DNA from: Lactifluus volemus
Lineage: Eukaryota > Basidiomycota > Agaricomycetes > Russulales > Russulaceae
NCBI GenBank assembly: GCA_022376515.1
Contig: WTXI01000001.1
Location: 1,302,001-1,366,000, forward strand
Reading direction: 5' to 3'
Length of the DNA: 64,000 bases
Part shown: in pieces, positions 35,665 to 48,252 of the stretch
How the letters are laid out: each line of letters opens with the position of its first letter
How positions within the stretch are numbered: position 1 is the stretch's first letter
The notes under the pieces: generated by a model
Databases searched by the model: none
What the model saw: only the letters and a program-made list of their open reading frames with translations
Told to the model about the DNA's origin: nothing
Translations under genes and position numbers: made by a program

Positions 35665-37358
35665 ATGACCCTTTCACTCCTTCGCGCTTGGCATTTTCCC
35701 CACCCATCTCATTTGCGTGCCCGCCTAGCATTTTATCATGATTATGTACGTTATGCAACCCCAGGTATGATCCAGTTTGGCAGACGTTTCCTGTGCTCAT
35801 CATGCAGTTAGGCGGCGTCGTGCGTATTCCCTTATCCTCTCCCAAGGTGATTGGCGTGGCAAATTCTCGTGGAGAGCGGGAGTGAGATTGGGGTCTATCC
35901 GCCAGCGTTGGAGCCCTGACAAATGGCCTCTAGCTATCAAGAGGACTTTTATTCATTTGCAACACTATCGTTAAACCCAGAGGAACTTCGTTTGACCGTG
36001 TCCAGACATCTCGGCATCGACTGGGATCCAGAAAACGTAGGAAATCCATTCTCTAGCCAGGCAGTCTTTGCGGGTATCTATGACGGGTAAGCTCACACGT
36101 GCCACAATCCGTTTTCGGGGCTCACATGAGGTGTAGGCATGGAGGTTCGACCGTGTCACAATACCTGCGTCAGGAGCTGCATGGTCTCCTGGAATCAGTC
36201 GACAAGTCACATATACCCGAGATGTACGAGTACATTAAAGAATAGGAGGATATTTCAAGCGCTTTCAAGGTGGTCTACTGTCCTCTTGGATCAACCCGTC
36301 TTCGAGGGACGTGGGGGAAATGGACCTGCACACGAGGGCGACGCTCACGTTCTTCGAGGTGAGCGTCTTTTCACATTCTTGGAATTTGCAAAATTTCTCC
36401 GGAAATGAGCCAGACTACAACCACTTGTAGATCGATAGAACTCTCGAGGCAGAAGCTGCCGCTAAAGTATGCGGATCAACCGCCTCGATCGCTATCCTTC
36501 ATTCCTTGATAGTCCCTCAACCCCCTTTTTCTCCGCCAGAGGATAGCTTTGACTGTCGCACACGTTGGGTACGTATTGATTTTCTCTCTCGTTCATCTTC
36601 AGACCCAGAACAGCCGATGTCAAGTGATACTCGCGTTCTACTATGCTCTACGGATGGCGGGACTGCCCACGCGATGACCGAGAACCATCGCGTTGACGGT
36701 CGTATTGAATCGGTCCGCTTAAGACGAATGATGGGCACAGGAGTTATCACTGACTCGTTTGGGGATGCCCGGTGCGTCCAGCCTCTCTTCCCAGGGCACA
36801 AAAGTTGACCGATTCGCAGGTGGATGGGCGCACTTGAAAACACAAGGAGGTGCAACCCGTCCCTCGTTTGTTTGTCTACTTTCGCTAATTGGACCTAGCT
36901 TGGGGGACTTGAAGTGGAAGCCGTTAGGGGTTACGGCAGAGCCCGAAGTCAAGACCAAGCTGATTGACGGTCAGCACGGAGCTAACAGACCTCATTTGAT
37001 AGCTGACCTTCGCCGCTCGCAGGACTTGAATGGGCATTCATGGTGTTAATCTCAGATGGTATTTCATCTGTCGTGTCAGATCAGGAAATAGTAGACCTCG
37101 CCCGCGGAGCGACGTGCCCAAAGCACGCTGCAACGCGCATTTTATCGTTTGCCGAGGAGATGGGAAGTTCGGACAACCTAACAGCCATCGTCTTGCCTTT
37201 TATTGGATGGGGCAACGTAAACGGTCCAGACAAGACAAGAAAGCTTCGAGAATACCGATCGAGTCAGATGAGTCAGTCATCTCGCTTGTTTGGAAATGTC
37301 GTTTTTTTAATCTAAACCTTTGCTTCAAGTTGGCGCTGAGCGTCAGAAACGGATGTAG
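35665..37358 (+). CDS. mitochondrial-type PP2C protein phosphatase, Ptc6-like
   Basis: Metal-dependent Ser/Thr phosphatase. Splicing recovers an N-terminus that a plain ORF scan misses. Exon 1 (MTLSLLRAWHFPHPSHLRAR, a presequence-like stretch) runs to HDYVRYATP. Exon 2 follows with GGVVRIPLSSPKVIGVANSRG, then YQEDFYSFATL. Catalytic motifs: FAGIYDGHGGSTVSQYL (metal Asp), KVCGSTASIAIL, LTVAHVGDTRVLL, TRSLGDLKWK, LISDGISSVVSDQE and GSSDNLTAIVLPF. Three single missing bases (near 36243, 36508 and 36539) break the frame, the first making a false stop. The last intron (donor GTCAGATG) gives a GAERQKRM end at 37358; without it the stop is 37315. Presequence and order suggest yeast Ptc6-like. Confidence 0.8.
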
Positions 37359-37426
37359 TTGTTCTGATTCCGAGATTGTATCTTAATCAAACAAAGCAAG
37401 CACTTTTTAATTCCTTTTTAAAAAAA

Positions 37427-40097
37427 CTAGATCTGTGCGGCCGCATGCCCGTCTCCACGGGGATCCGATCCGGCTGCCCACACCGTTTGACCAGATTTAT
37501 CGTTGATCTTTTGGATCACCTGTCCACGCCCGAACATTCTTCTCGTGAATCCAGAAGTGATACGAGCATCATGTCCCATGGCTGACCATCGTACAGGGTA
37601 AGTAGGAACTCGAAGGCCAAGTCGAGATTACCTTTAAGCTCTTGCACGACTTCGGGGGATATACCATCTTCAAAGTACACCTCACTATTTACGTCGCCAG
37701 TCCGATCCGCATTCGCGATAGCAGCATCTGGACTCCCCGGTGATATGCAGAACCGCGGTGCGTCGAGGGCTGCTTGAGGGCCGAAACCTCGCAGTACGTT
37801 CAACAGCACCTGGACGTGACCCTGGGGCTAGACCTTCCGCTCAGCCTCAATAAAACCAATAATAGAACCGTGGCGATACACCTGCATGAATGCACCCATC
37901 ACGCCATACGACAGGAAAAGGTCATCACCTCGAGTAGCAAGAGCAGGGATTATCGTATGATATGGGCGTTTTCCTCCCTAAGAGATTAGTGATCTGAAAG
38001 TCGAAGGAGTGGTCCAAGTACCTTGAGGGCGTTCGGGTGGTCCTCTTCGAGCACAAATCCCGCACCACGATTCTGTAGTGTGAAACCACAGCCCCTCGGA
38101 ACAGCTTTGGAGGGTCGTCAAAAACAAATTACTCAACACAGAGCCATACAGTACCTCCAGTTCCAAAACCTGATTAGCGCCATCGGTGCATGGAAGCTAT
38201 ACACATGAGGTGGTTTATTACGTACCAGCGTAATTACTCTGGATGTAACTGCATGCATTTCCCCACCGATCGGTGACTAGTACATATATGAACAATCATT
38301 TCATCGTGGACGAGCGCTAAAAGTCCATACCAGAGAAATAAACCGTGTCTGATGATTGGACAGGGCTCCCCTTTACAAGATACTCAACTTCAGACAGACT
38401 AATATAGCGCGGAACTCACATGAATGACCTGTGGGTTGGTCCTCTTAGGATCAAACAGAGCTGCCCGGGATGCAAGATAGTCCTGTAGCAGTTCAAGATG
38501 CTTGGTCCGCATTTGAAGGGTCATCATACCTTGTCCAGGAGTTCCTCGAGTGGGATGTATTGAAAGTCAGGGTCAGTGACATAATATTGACTGTCTGTAG
38601 TTCACAGAGTCTTAAAGACATCTAACGAGTGCGTCGATAGAGAATCACCTGCAAGCGCGAGTCTTTGACTCTGGAATCAGTACCAAGCTCATAAAATTTT
38701 CGTGTCAACGTGAACCTCAGAGCCTCCACTAAGGCATGAAGGTACCCAGCCGAGTTGTGTTCCATTTCTAGATGTTTCCGACAAGACCTTGCTCTTGCAT
38801 GCTCTCCAAGATTCCTAGTGCCAAGAGAGCGGTGATCCCTGTCCGCGGGGTGTATCAATTCACCCCATATTTAACTGCTATTGTGCTACCTTGTCCATTT
38901 GGAGGGCACTGGAAGACTCTTTTTTTGAGTGGCCTGCCACGTGCATGGTTGCACTACTTGAGTCACCTCATAATTGTTACTTCCCCCCTGTACGTGTACT
39001 TGAGAGGTTCAACAAAATCGCTGGCGTGCTTTGCAAGGTCTTCAAGTTCCATCACGCCACCTTTGCTCTTGATAACTCTACAATGGCTTCGGCGACCCGG
39101 CCCTTGTAGAATCCATCCTTGCCGTGCTCTGCCAAAGCGCGGAATGTCTTGGCTAGATTTGGGAACGTCATGACCTGGCCGGGGAGAGGCGCTTTCCCGT
39201 CGAGGAGCATCTCGTGCCCATTGGGAGAGGCGCTCTTGATGAGGTCCTCGGACTCTTGCCACTGTAGGGTCAAATAACTCAGCAAGGTCCACGTGATCCA
39301 AGTCAGAATGGCTCAGACCAACGCGCTGGTGACTTCCGATATCGGAACTCTATTTTTCGATTGTCAGGTATAACCAGCAACCTTGAAATTGGAATGGAAG
39401 TACCGTACCCGTCTTCTGCGAGGCGAATGGCTGGCTCTAAGACTTCTGCCACGCTCAACTTTCCACTCCCAAATGCCTCCACAGTGTCAACCCAGGCAGC
39501 AGCAGCGCCTATATGTCCGAGGTTGGCATTTAGACGCTTGAGTATACGTACTGAGTCTTTTTTTACGAACCGGGCACGGTCACGGAGTTAAGGTCCGTTG
39601 TCGGTATTCTCTCCGTAATGCCTCGCAAGCGTAAATGTTTGATGCACAGCTCCTCGGGTGCGCGACCGGAGCCATTCAGAGCTTGATGCTTCGTGATCTT
39701 GCATCGAAAAAAAGACAGAAAGCGTCGCTATGAAGAAAAGAAAAAAAGCCCAGTGGTAAATTGACATCACCTTTGATAATTCGAATTACGACACTGACGC
39801 ACCCACCAATCCCACAGCAGCTCGGTTCAGTCACGTTCAGCGCCGCTGAGGTCGCGACCGCTGCGTCGGCTGCACGTCACAATTCAATTCATTAATCGAG
39901 TTAGCACACCAAGTCTAGCGACTGGGACTCGACTGCTGCATACCGGCGTTCCCACCCCGTCTTAGTATCTCTAGCCCCGCTTCTGTAGCCAACGGCTGAG
40001 ACGAAGATACGACACCTTTCGTGCCGTACACGACAGATCGTCGACTCGGGAAGCGTTGGAAGACAAACTCAGGCTGTCGACTTTGGACCAGTCAACC
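37427..40097 (-). CDS. gamma-glutamyltranspeptidase-like Ntn hydrolase
   Basis: Self-cleaving N-terminal-nucleophile hydrolase related to gamma-glutamyltranspeptidases and their acylase-like relatives. The N-terminal half has [40 protein letters not shown] and [18 protein letters not shown]. The middle has [39 protein letters not shown] and [10 protein letters not shown]. The processing site region [20 protein letters not shown] contains the candidate nucleophile Thr. Then [33 protein letters not shown] and [10 protein letters not shown] follow. After one more intron the C-terminus reaches [19 protein letters not shown] and TAG at 37427-37429. Single missing bases near 40079, 39684 and 39609 break the frame. 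No signal peptide is evident. Substrate unknown. Confidence 0.82.
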
Positions 40098-40468
40098 ATC
40101 GCTGCATATAAGAAGTTCAGTTTCGTTGTAGCGCTAGGAGAAGCCGTGAGCGCACCCCAGCATCTAAGTTTGGTCGGAGTATGTATTATATCCTGCACTA
40201 CTTTACATTCCAAGCGTCCGTCAACGTTGGATAAATTCACAGCGCAACTTATGTTACGTAGTTGCTGAGCGACACGTAACACAACGAAATAGAGCAAATG
40301 CGTCAACATCCAATACAGTATTCGTGAAGGATTACTCGAATCGTCTATTTTTAAAATGGAATCATAAACAAGTGCACTAAGCGTGAATGTCTATGGGTAT
40401 GAGTCGTACATTAATCATCACCGTATCACTATCAATCAGTGGAGACAGTGTTCGGTTCACAGTTGAGA

Positions 40469-42532
40469 TTATACAGCAGATTTGGGGGGTGGCGGCAAGC
40501 TCGGCGCAAACCTGGACTTTGAGCGCAGATGGGGTCCATACCGCCGCAGGAGAATAGGGATGGGAATCATGAGAGCGGCAATAAGCCCGAGAAGAGATGA
40601 CGCCCATCGAGGATTCATAGAGTCAAACATTTGACGCGCGAAGAGCTGCAAGGAGAATGAGCTAAGATCATGATGAGATAGAGTAAAATCCATACAGGAA
40701 AGACGGCTCCAAAAATACTACGAGACACGGTGCTAGCCGCCAAAGCAGATGCGGCTGCGAATAGATACACATCCACTGTATAGTTGATCAATGAGAGCTG
40801 GAGCACCAACAGAAATCAGCAAGAGACATGAGATTTAGTGTTAATATGCCTACAAAATCAGCAGGATACCAAAACCCATCAATCCGCCAGCCAAAAGAGG
40901 CGACCACAAGGATATCGAAGGGTATGATGTCCATCCAAACCAGAAGAAAGAGATTGCAAACAACGGGGCACCAAGTAGCGTGACTTCAAGACGTGCTTCC
41001 GGTGGAACCTTGTTGGGGGCGTACTGCTCGATATATCTATCATACCGAGGGTTGTAGAAAACCAAATACTGAAACAAATGATCGGTGATAGAAAGCCAAA
41101 TGGATGAGTAAACTCACCACCAGAATAGCTGCAACGCCTCCCAGAGAAACGGGAAGGAACATCAAACCAGATATGCCTGCATTCAAGTTGTGTCCTTCCG
41201 TGAACACGATTGGATATGCTTCGAACAAAAGATAAATGCAACCGTAAAGAAACTAGAATGGATTAATGGACATTAAAAGAGGAACAGGACAGCTACTCAC
41301 GCTCTGGTAAATGGTAATGGCAATGAGCATTGGCTCGAGAAACAGGATCTTGAATGGCATTGCGAGAATGTTATAGAGGCGATCTCGAGTGGTAATTTTT
41401 TTTGCTTCTGACGGTGCATAGTAACGATTGTCTCCAGTCTCCTTTCTAATCCGCTGAGCTTTTTTCGCGAGGAGGACAGGTCCGAAGGTTTCAGGAACAG
41501 TAAAAAATACGAGTGCTAAGCAAAACCCGGCCTGGAGAATAGCTAGTAAGCCACGATCATAGACATAAAAAAAGAGACGACTGACAAATATTGTCATTAC
41601 CCAAAAAATCCATCTCCAGGAGGTGCCAGTGACGGCTATCCAACCACTAACAACGGGCCCTAGAGCAGGACCTGCGAAAGGTGATGCGGCGAAAAGGAGC
41701 ATCGCCTTTCCTCGCGTCTTTGCATCCCAGATGTCACCCACTAGAGCTCTATAAAACTAAATTTAAAAAGGGTCAAGTTGGGTGAGTTGAAATCAAATAC
41801 CCGCTATTCGTCAAAGGTGCAGCAGCGAACGTGCCTCCGAGGAAACGGAAGATTAGAATAGAGGCTGTATTTTTTGAGAGAGCGCAGCCAACTTGGAAAC
41901 CCTGTAGCGATGCAGCCTGCGGTCAGGTATGAAATTGAACGTAGGGGATGATAAGCACATACCGTGTAAAAGAGGAATGTTATTAGGTAGACCGGCCGAC
42001 GACCGATCTAGAGGAGAGAAAATAAATGCGAGCAGTGAGAGCGATTAAAAAGCGACTGACATCCTCGGACAAGGGTCCCCAAACTAGGGGCCCGACACAA
42101 TAGCCAGCGATGAATAAAGATACGGTGAGCGTTGCAACTTCAGTGCTAAAACCAAACTGGTCCATCATCTGCGGGAGCAGGTTCGATGGAGCAGCGCTGG
42201 CGAATGTTCTAGGACAGGTTGGGTAAGTGAGAGTGCATTTCAATGAGGCAGGTCAAACGGACGCATTTAAAACCAAGATGCCCCCGGCGAGGGTGATCCA
42301 CCATCGTTTCCTTCTGGACCAGTTCTGCGAGCGATGGTAAGAAATTTGATTGAAGCGGAGAAAAGTAGCTTTGAATGCGCACGAGAGGATTATCAGGATC
42401 ATCAGGAGTGAAGGAGACAAGAAAGGGATCAGAAGCGGCGTCTGGGGGATGAGAATTGATTTTTTCGCTAGGAGGTTGCGTTGTTAACTCAGTAGAAGCC
42501 ATACTAGAAGGACGCTTGGGAGAAGAAGACAT
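40469..42532 (-). CDS. MFS multidrug/polyamine transporter, DHA1 type
   Basis: Drug:H+ antiporter-like protein of twelve helices. A hydrophilic N-terminus (MSSSPKRPSSMASTELTT) leads to helix 1 after WSRRKRWWITLAGGILV. Signatures include APSNLLPQMMDQFGFSTEVA, GYCVGPLVWGPLSEDIGRR (the DHA1 loop 2-3 motif), RFLGGTFAAAPLTNSGALVG, GPALGPVVSGW (antiporter motif C) and SWRWIFWVMTIFAG. The second half has LFEAYPIVFTEGHNLNAGIS and NYTVDVYLFAAASALAASTV. It ends in a short basic tail (RRYGPHLRSKSRFAPSLPPP). Fungal relatives carry polyamines or export antifungals. Around seven introns; frame appears intact. 199 bp divergent from WRAP73. Confidence 0.88.
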
Positions 42533-42731
42533 GGCGAAATATTTAAGATGGGCATTTCTTGGTGAAGAATAAGGGTTGATATATGAGTTCGGGGCAATCG
42601 GAGCAATGTCATCCGCATTGACGTGAACCGGCTGAACCGAGATATCGGTTGTGACTGCTCGCCCTAAAAGAGTAATAAAACGTGGGTCAAAGGTTTGGTA
42701 ATATTGCCGTATCACATACCTCTCACTTACC

Positions 42732-44659
42732 ATGGATTTCACCGAGATTTACAGGCAGTCGTCTGCCCTCGTCTCTTTCAGTCCGGGTGCTCATTTCATC
42801 CTTACTGCTCTTGCCGATCGACTCGTAATTAGACGGTCCGATACTTTTCATGTTTCAAGATCATGGCAGGTACCTTCTTTGCCGTCTCCCTCAGCCGCGG
42901 CAGTCACACTCGCCTCTTCCCGCCCTTCCAACAACGTTCCACAATCCACCACCATCTCACAGATCGCCTGGTCTCCTGATTCAGAATATGTCTTTGCTGT
43001 TTGTGCTAAATCTGGAATCGTCTGTGCCTTTCGCATGCGTGACGAGGATTGGACTGCTCGTATAGACACTGGTGCCGAGGGGCTCCTTAGGGCCGAATGG
43101 GCGCCTGACGGTCGTCACGTATTATGCTTCTCTGAATGGGGAGTGAGTCATACCAGGTTATCCTATCCTTCCGACACCCCATGTCCATCATCGTAGCTCC
43201 GAGTAACCGTATGGTCCCTTGTCACCGGTGCAGCAACGTACATACAATATCCCTTACACCCTGATAGAGGTATGTATCCATGCGCATTAATTGCCCTTTG
43301 CTTCTTTCACTATCGGCAAAGGTCACGCGTTCAGGCAAGACGGCCGGTACTTTGTCCTTGCTGAGCGCCACAAATCAAAAGATACCATTGGGGTGTACGA
43401 TGCCGCCGATTCATTTAGATTGACAAGAGTACGTTTATCACGTAGAGTATAGCAACTTTGAACGGCATTAACGAAAATAAAGCATTTTCCACTCCCAACA
43501 TCTTCGCTAAGCTCCCTCGCGTTATCTCCAAGCGGTAGTCATATTGCCGTTTGGGAAGGTCCCCTGGAGGTCCGTCACGATCCCGTAGGGTGTCTGCGCT
43601 CTTAATCGTGTTTCCGTCTTACAACAGTATAAATTATTCATCTTGTCCCTGATGGGTGATGTGCTAGGCAGTTTCAAACCTGACCCAGAGCCGGTATTTG
43701 GTATTCGAAATGTGGTCTGGCATCCATCGGGAATGTTCCTGGCTGTCAGTGGGTGGGATAACAAAGTCATTTCAATCCCTGTCTTGTGGCGAGAGGGTTC
43801 TCACAGAGCTGGTAGATCCATATATTGGAACAGTTGACGTGGTCCAGAATAGCTACTCTGGAGCTAGGTGTGAGAATACCTGCTGATGTGGTGAGGACAC
43901 TATTTCGCGTCGTCAGTCCTTAGTGATGCTGTGCATCAGGCCATCTGGCGGGAACCCTCGAACTGGCTGGAAGCAACCGAAGGCCGTGGCTTCTTATCCT
44001 GTGCGTTCGTAACTAGGGGCCCAGACCCAGACTTCAGTGACAGAGTTCTATTCCAGATGAGAAGCTGCAGGGGCCCCATCCTTTGAACGCGAATCGCGTG
44101 GATAACACGAAACCAAACCCGAAAAGCGGCACTGTGCAGCTCGAATTCAATAAGACAGGGACCCTCTTGCTTGCCCGCTTTGGTACGATATATGGAACTC
44201 GGGTACTTCGGAGATCAGCTAATGTGGGAGTGGTCAAACAAATGTAGAGAATGTACCAACGATGGTCCATTTGTTCACGTTTCCCGCGCCCGGGGAGATA
44301 TTTTCCCCACGCTTGCGGAGCGTATTGTTGCATTCGTCAGCAGTAATGCATGCACACTGGAACCCAGTGCGCCAAGGGAGGCTTGCCCTGACTTGTGGAG
44401 GTCAGGCGATGTATCTTTGGAGCGAGGAATGGATCAGTGAAGGTGGTTCCGAAGAGGAAATGGCGGAATGTGTGGGTATACCGGCAAGTGCGTCTGATCG
44501 GTCCCGTATTGGTCGGTTGTCTTTGAGAGCTAAAGCTTTTATTTAGAAAAATTCGAAGCTCGGGACGTGCGTTGGGCGCCTGATGGGAAAGGGCTCCTAC
44601 TTGTTGACAGAGAGACTTTTGTTGCGCATTTGAAGTTGAGGAATAAAGATAAGATATGA
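42732..44659 (+). CDS. WD-repeat protein WRAP73/WDR8
   Basis: Beta-propeller protein that in fission yeast and animals works at the spindle pole body/centrosome with SSX2IP/Msd1 to anchor microtubules. The start MDFTEIYRQSSALVSFSPG matches the family. Propeller units include ISQIAWSPDSEYVFAVCA, GLLRAEWAPDGRHVLCFSEW, SLSSLALSPSGSHIAVWEG, IRNVVWHPSGMFLAVSGWDN, NWLEATEGRGFLSY, HAHWNPVRQGRLALTCGGQ and VRWAPDGKGLLLVDRE. About ten introns. Two bases seem to be missing near 43767 and 43779: the reading changes frame twice within 12 nt between DNKV and VLTELVDPYIG. The part between 43850 and 44040 is less certain. The m-AAA protease gene follows after 90 bp on the same strand. Confidence 0.85.
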
Positions 44660-44749
44660 GGGGTGGGAAAGCGGCTATCACCGAATCTCCGGTTCAATGT
44701 ACATACGCTTGCGTTGACTGACGAGCCACTCCGGCATGAGCAGTTAGTT

Positions 44750-47250
44750 ATGCTCTCTCGCTCAAATGTCCTCCTTCGCCGAAGTATACACAGGATACAC
44801 CCTTCAGTAATTTCCGTTCGTCTTCTTCCTCTTACACGTACCTTCTCTACCCCTTCGGAATCACACCCTCCCAAAGACGATAACAAGCCATCTGACGGTA
44901 AAGACTCCTCTCAACAACGTAAATCAGACCTCAGCAGCCTCGAGGGTTTCTTCAAGCGATATCATCAAGAACAAAAACAAAAGCAGAAGCAGACTGCACA
45001 CAAGGGGGATCCCGAAGGTGGCAATCGTAAACCTCCACCCCAAGGAGGTCTTGGTGGTGGATTCAACATCAATCAGCTCGGACTCCTTGCTTCCATCGCG
45101 GTCATTTACTACGCATTATCGGGAAGTGCGTCCGGGTCGTACCGCGAGATAACGTGGCAGGAATTCAGGACCGCTTTTCTCGACAAGGGTCTCGTTGACA
45201 AGCTTGTAGTTGTCAATCGGCAGAAGGTTCGCGTCAAACTACATTCAAATGCCACTGGCCAGATTTATCCCGCGGCAGCCTTGTCTGGCGGGGAGTATCA
45301 TTTCTCAATTGGCTCCGTGGAGGCATTCGAACGCAAGCTAGACGAGGCACAGAAGGAGCTTGGGATCCCCTCTCACGAACGAATACCTGTCGCATACCAT
45401 GACGAGATCTCCGCTCTTGGCACAGCACTCAATTTTGCCCCTACCATCCTCTTTGCCGGACTCTTACTGTACATGTCCCGTCGTGCAGGCGGCGGGGCAG
45501 GCGGCGGCCCCGGCGGTATCTTCAGTATCGGAAAGAGTAGGGCACGTATGTTCAACAAGGATACGGACGTTCGCGTCAAGTTCAAGGACGTGGCCGGCAT
45601 GGATGAGGCCAAGGAGGAGATTATGGAATTCGTCAAATTTCTCAAGGAGCCGAACAGGTACGAGAAACTCGGAGCGAAGATTCCTCGTGGGGCCATCCTC
45701 TCTGGTCCCCCAGGTACGGGCAAGACACTCCTAGCCAAGGCAACCGCCGGCGAAGCCAGCGTCCCTTTTCTCTCGGTTTCTGGCTCCGAGTTCGTCGAGA
45801 TGTTCGTCGGCGTCGGTTCTTCACGTGTGCGCGACCTTTTTGCATCCGCGAAGAAGCACGCACCGTGCATCATCTTCATTGACGAGATCGATGCCATTGG
45901 CAAGTCGCGTGGAAAGGGAAGCCATATGGGCGGGAACGACGAGCGAGAGTCGACACTAAATCAACTCCTTGTCGAGATGGACGGTTTTGGCACGAGCGAG
46001 CACGTCGTCATCCTCGCTGGCACCAACAGGCCCGACGTACTCGATCCTGCACTGACACGTCCCGGTCGTTTTGATCGCCATATCGCGATTGACCGCCCCG
46101 ATGTGTCCGGCCGCAAAGGCATATTCAAAGTACACCTCGGCCCGTTACGACTCTCTGAACAACTCCCCGATCTCGAATCGCTATCACAAAAACTTGCTGT
46201 GCTGACCCCAGGCTTCTCGGGTGCCGATATCGCGAACGTGTGCAATGAGGCGGCTTTGCATGCCGCACGCCATAGCTCAGAATTCGTGGAGGAGAGGGAC
46301 TTTGAAAGTGCAATTGAACGAGTGATTGCTGGACTAGAGCGGAAGTCGCGCGTTCTTAGTCCGGAAGAGAAGAAGACTGTGGCATATCACGAAGCCGGCC
46401 ATGCTGTCTGTGGGTGGTTCTTGGAGCATGCAGACCCTCTACTCAAGGTCAGCATCATCCCAAGAGGTGTCGGGGCACTCGGCTACGCTCAGGTGCGAAA
46501 AATAAAATAAAATCGATCTCTTGATGTCTGCAGATGACTGACGTTCAGCACAGTATCTGCCACCTGACCGCTACCTCCTATCGACGCCTCAAATGTTAGA
46601 CCGTATCTGCATGACACTTGGTGGTCGTGTCTCTGAAGAGATTTTCTTTGGTACGGACAACATTACTACCGGTGCCCAGGACGACCTTCAGAAAATCACA
46701 CGCATGGCTTTGAGGCTTGCGCCAATTACGGCATGAACACGATTATTGGACCTGTTAGCTACGGTGGCCGTGAAGGCGCACGAGAGAGTTGGACAAAGCC
46801 GTTCAGTGAGAGGACGGCAGAGATGCTAGACCTAGAAGTGCGGAAGATGATCAGGTGCTTTTGATGACCGCCGTTCCATACTACGTTGCTAATATTTGCC
46901 TGATAGCAATGCGCACACAAGGACTACGGAGCTATTGACTGAACACCGCGAAGATGTCGAGAAAGTTGCCAAGTTACTGCTCGAAAAGGAGGTCATTACC
47001 CGGTAGGCACTGGTACCCTCCTTCGTCCTCTTGCTTTTGTTCTCAATGCCCCTACAGTGAAGACATGATCAACCTTCTTGGCAAGCGTCCTTTCGTGGGT
47101 CGTACAGATGACATGGACAAGTGGCTAGATGACAATCGTGGCTCAGAGCGCAGCGCTCCTCCCCCGCTGGAAAGCCCAATCGATCCCGAGCCAACACCCA
47201 CTCCAACTCCTGGAGTCGCATCGTCACGTTTAGAAGATAAGACACCCTAG
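44750..47250 (+). CDS. mitochondrial m-AAA protease subunit (FtsH family, Afg3/Rca1)
   Basis: ATP-dependent zinc metalloprotease of the mitochondrial inner membrane, for quality control and processing of matrix-side proteins. The ATG at 44750 begins a presequence ([18 protein letters not shown]). A Lys/Gln-rich linker and helix [14 protein letters not shown] follow, then an intermembrane domain with [20 protein letters not shown] and a second helix ([17 protein letters not shown]). AAA domain: [18 protein letters not shown], Walker [14 protein letters not shown], Walker [13 protein letters not shown] and [11 protein letters not shown]. Protease: [16 protein letters not shown] with its HEAGH zinc site, then KVSIIPRG. 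A frame break near 46711 needs one base to read [12 protein letters not shown]. m-AAA rather than i-AAA from its two-helix N-terminus. Confidence 0.92.
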
Positions 47251-48252
47251 ATACAGCCATATAAGTTCGGATGATCCCATGGTCGTGCACGATATAGTTT
47301 ACTCGTCCCCATGGGTGTAACTTATTAGTTGATAGCTTCATTTACACATCTCACTTCACGATCATTTTTTAGCTTCGCCATAGGTATAAACCCCAAGCCG
47401 AAGGGCACGTAATGAGTTCCAATCGATCTCTCCTCTTGCCTGCTGCAATAATTGATCATGCAAAAGGTCGATTTTCCCTTGCGTTACTGCGACAAACTTG
47501 ACTTTCTACAACTTTAGTCTGGGGTGATCCAATTCAATTGCACAGCAACAGACCCGTCGTCGTCTGGGAACACCTTCCGGAATCACACCGTTTCATGTAT
47601 CTACGTCATTTAAGTACTGCCGTGTCTGTCGGAACATGAAAACGCCACCCGTCCTTGGTGGAGGTGGAACGTCCGAGAAGAGGGACATGGAACCGGAAGA
47701 TTATACGAATCATGACCGAAGCTCCACTTATAATTCCAATCACCATTTTCAACTGGGGCGCCAGGGACGAAATGTCCACTGGATGGCAATGATGTATGAC
47801 CGGTTAATGACCGCTGAGCGCTGAACCTGACACGGACACGGATCAGACTTCGGGTGATTACAAAGTCGGGTTGGTAATTCAATTTTGGCCAACAGTCATT
47901 GTTTACATAATCCAGTGTTTGCCACACAACTTGAACTCATATCAACGTACTACTGTATATGTGAGTGTTCGAACTACTTTCTCTGTTTCATGATGAGCTT
48001 TATTTCTCTGCTGTGCACCAGACTGAGGTTATATAGCCTATGGTGACACTTATTGCCGGCCCTCATACGCTAGGGGGTCCTGATACCTCTTTCCATCTTT
48101 TGCTTTTTTTTTCGAATACCATGGCTGATCAAGCACCGTCTAGATAGATGGTCTTTCAATACATGTTCGATTCATGAAAGGTTAACAGGTGTAACGATGA
48201 AAATTTATTATCTACGGGTCAAATTCGCTGTTTTCTGTCACGTAGAAGCTTT
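47251..48252. other. intergenic, no gene seen
   Basis: 1.0 kb between the ends of the m-AAA protease (+) and aldehyde dehydrogenase (-) genes, the longest convergent spacer in the window. Both strands are full of stops. I see no tRNA arms, repeat or credible exon. It should hold both 3' untranslated regions. Confidence 0.6.

Noticed and set aside
36230..36250. In-frame TAG in the PP2C gene, as a pseudogene sign
   Set aside because: One added T gives KELGGYFKRF and continues the conserved protein; it matches the window-wide one-base-short pattern.
44663..44749. Longer N-terminus for the m-AAA protease
   Set aside because: It would start at GTG inside the WRAP73 3' region; the ATG at 44750 begins a proper presequence.
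46490..46515. Stop after YAQVRKIK as the end of the m-AAA protease
   Set aside because: GTGCGA there is an intron donor; the exon after it carries the conserved [15 protein letters not shown] region.
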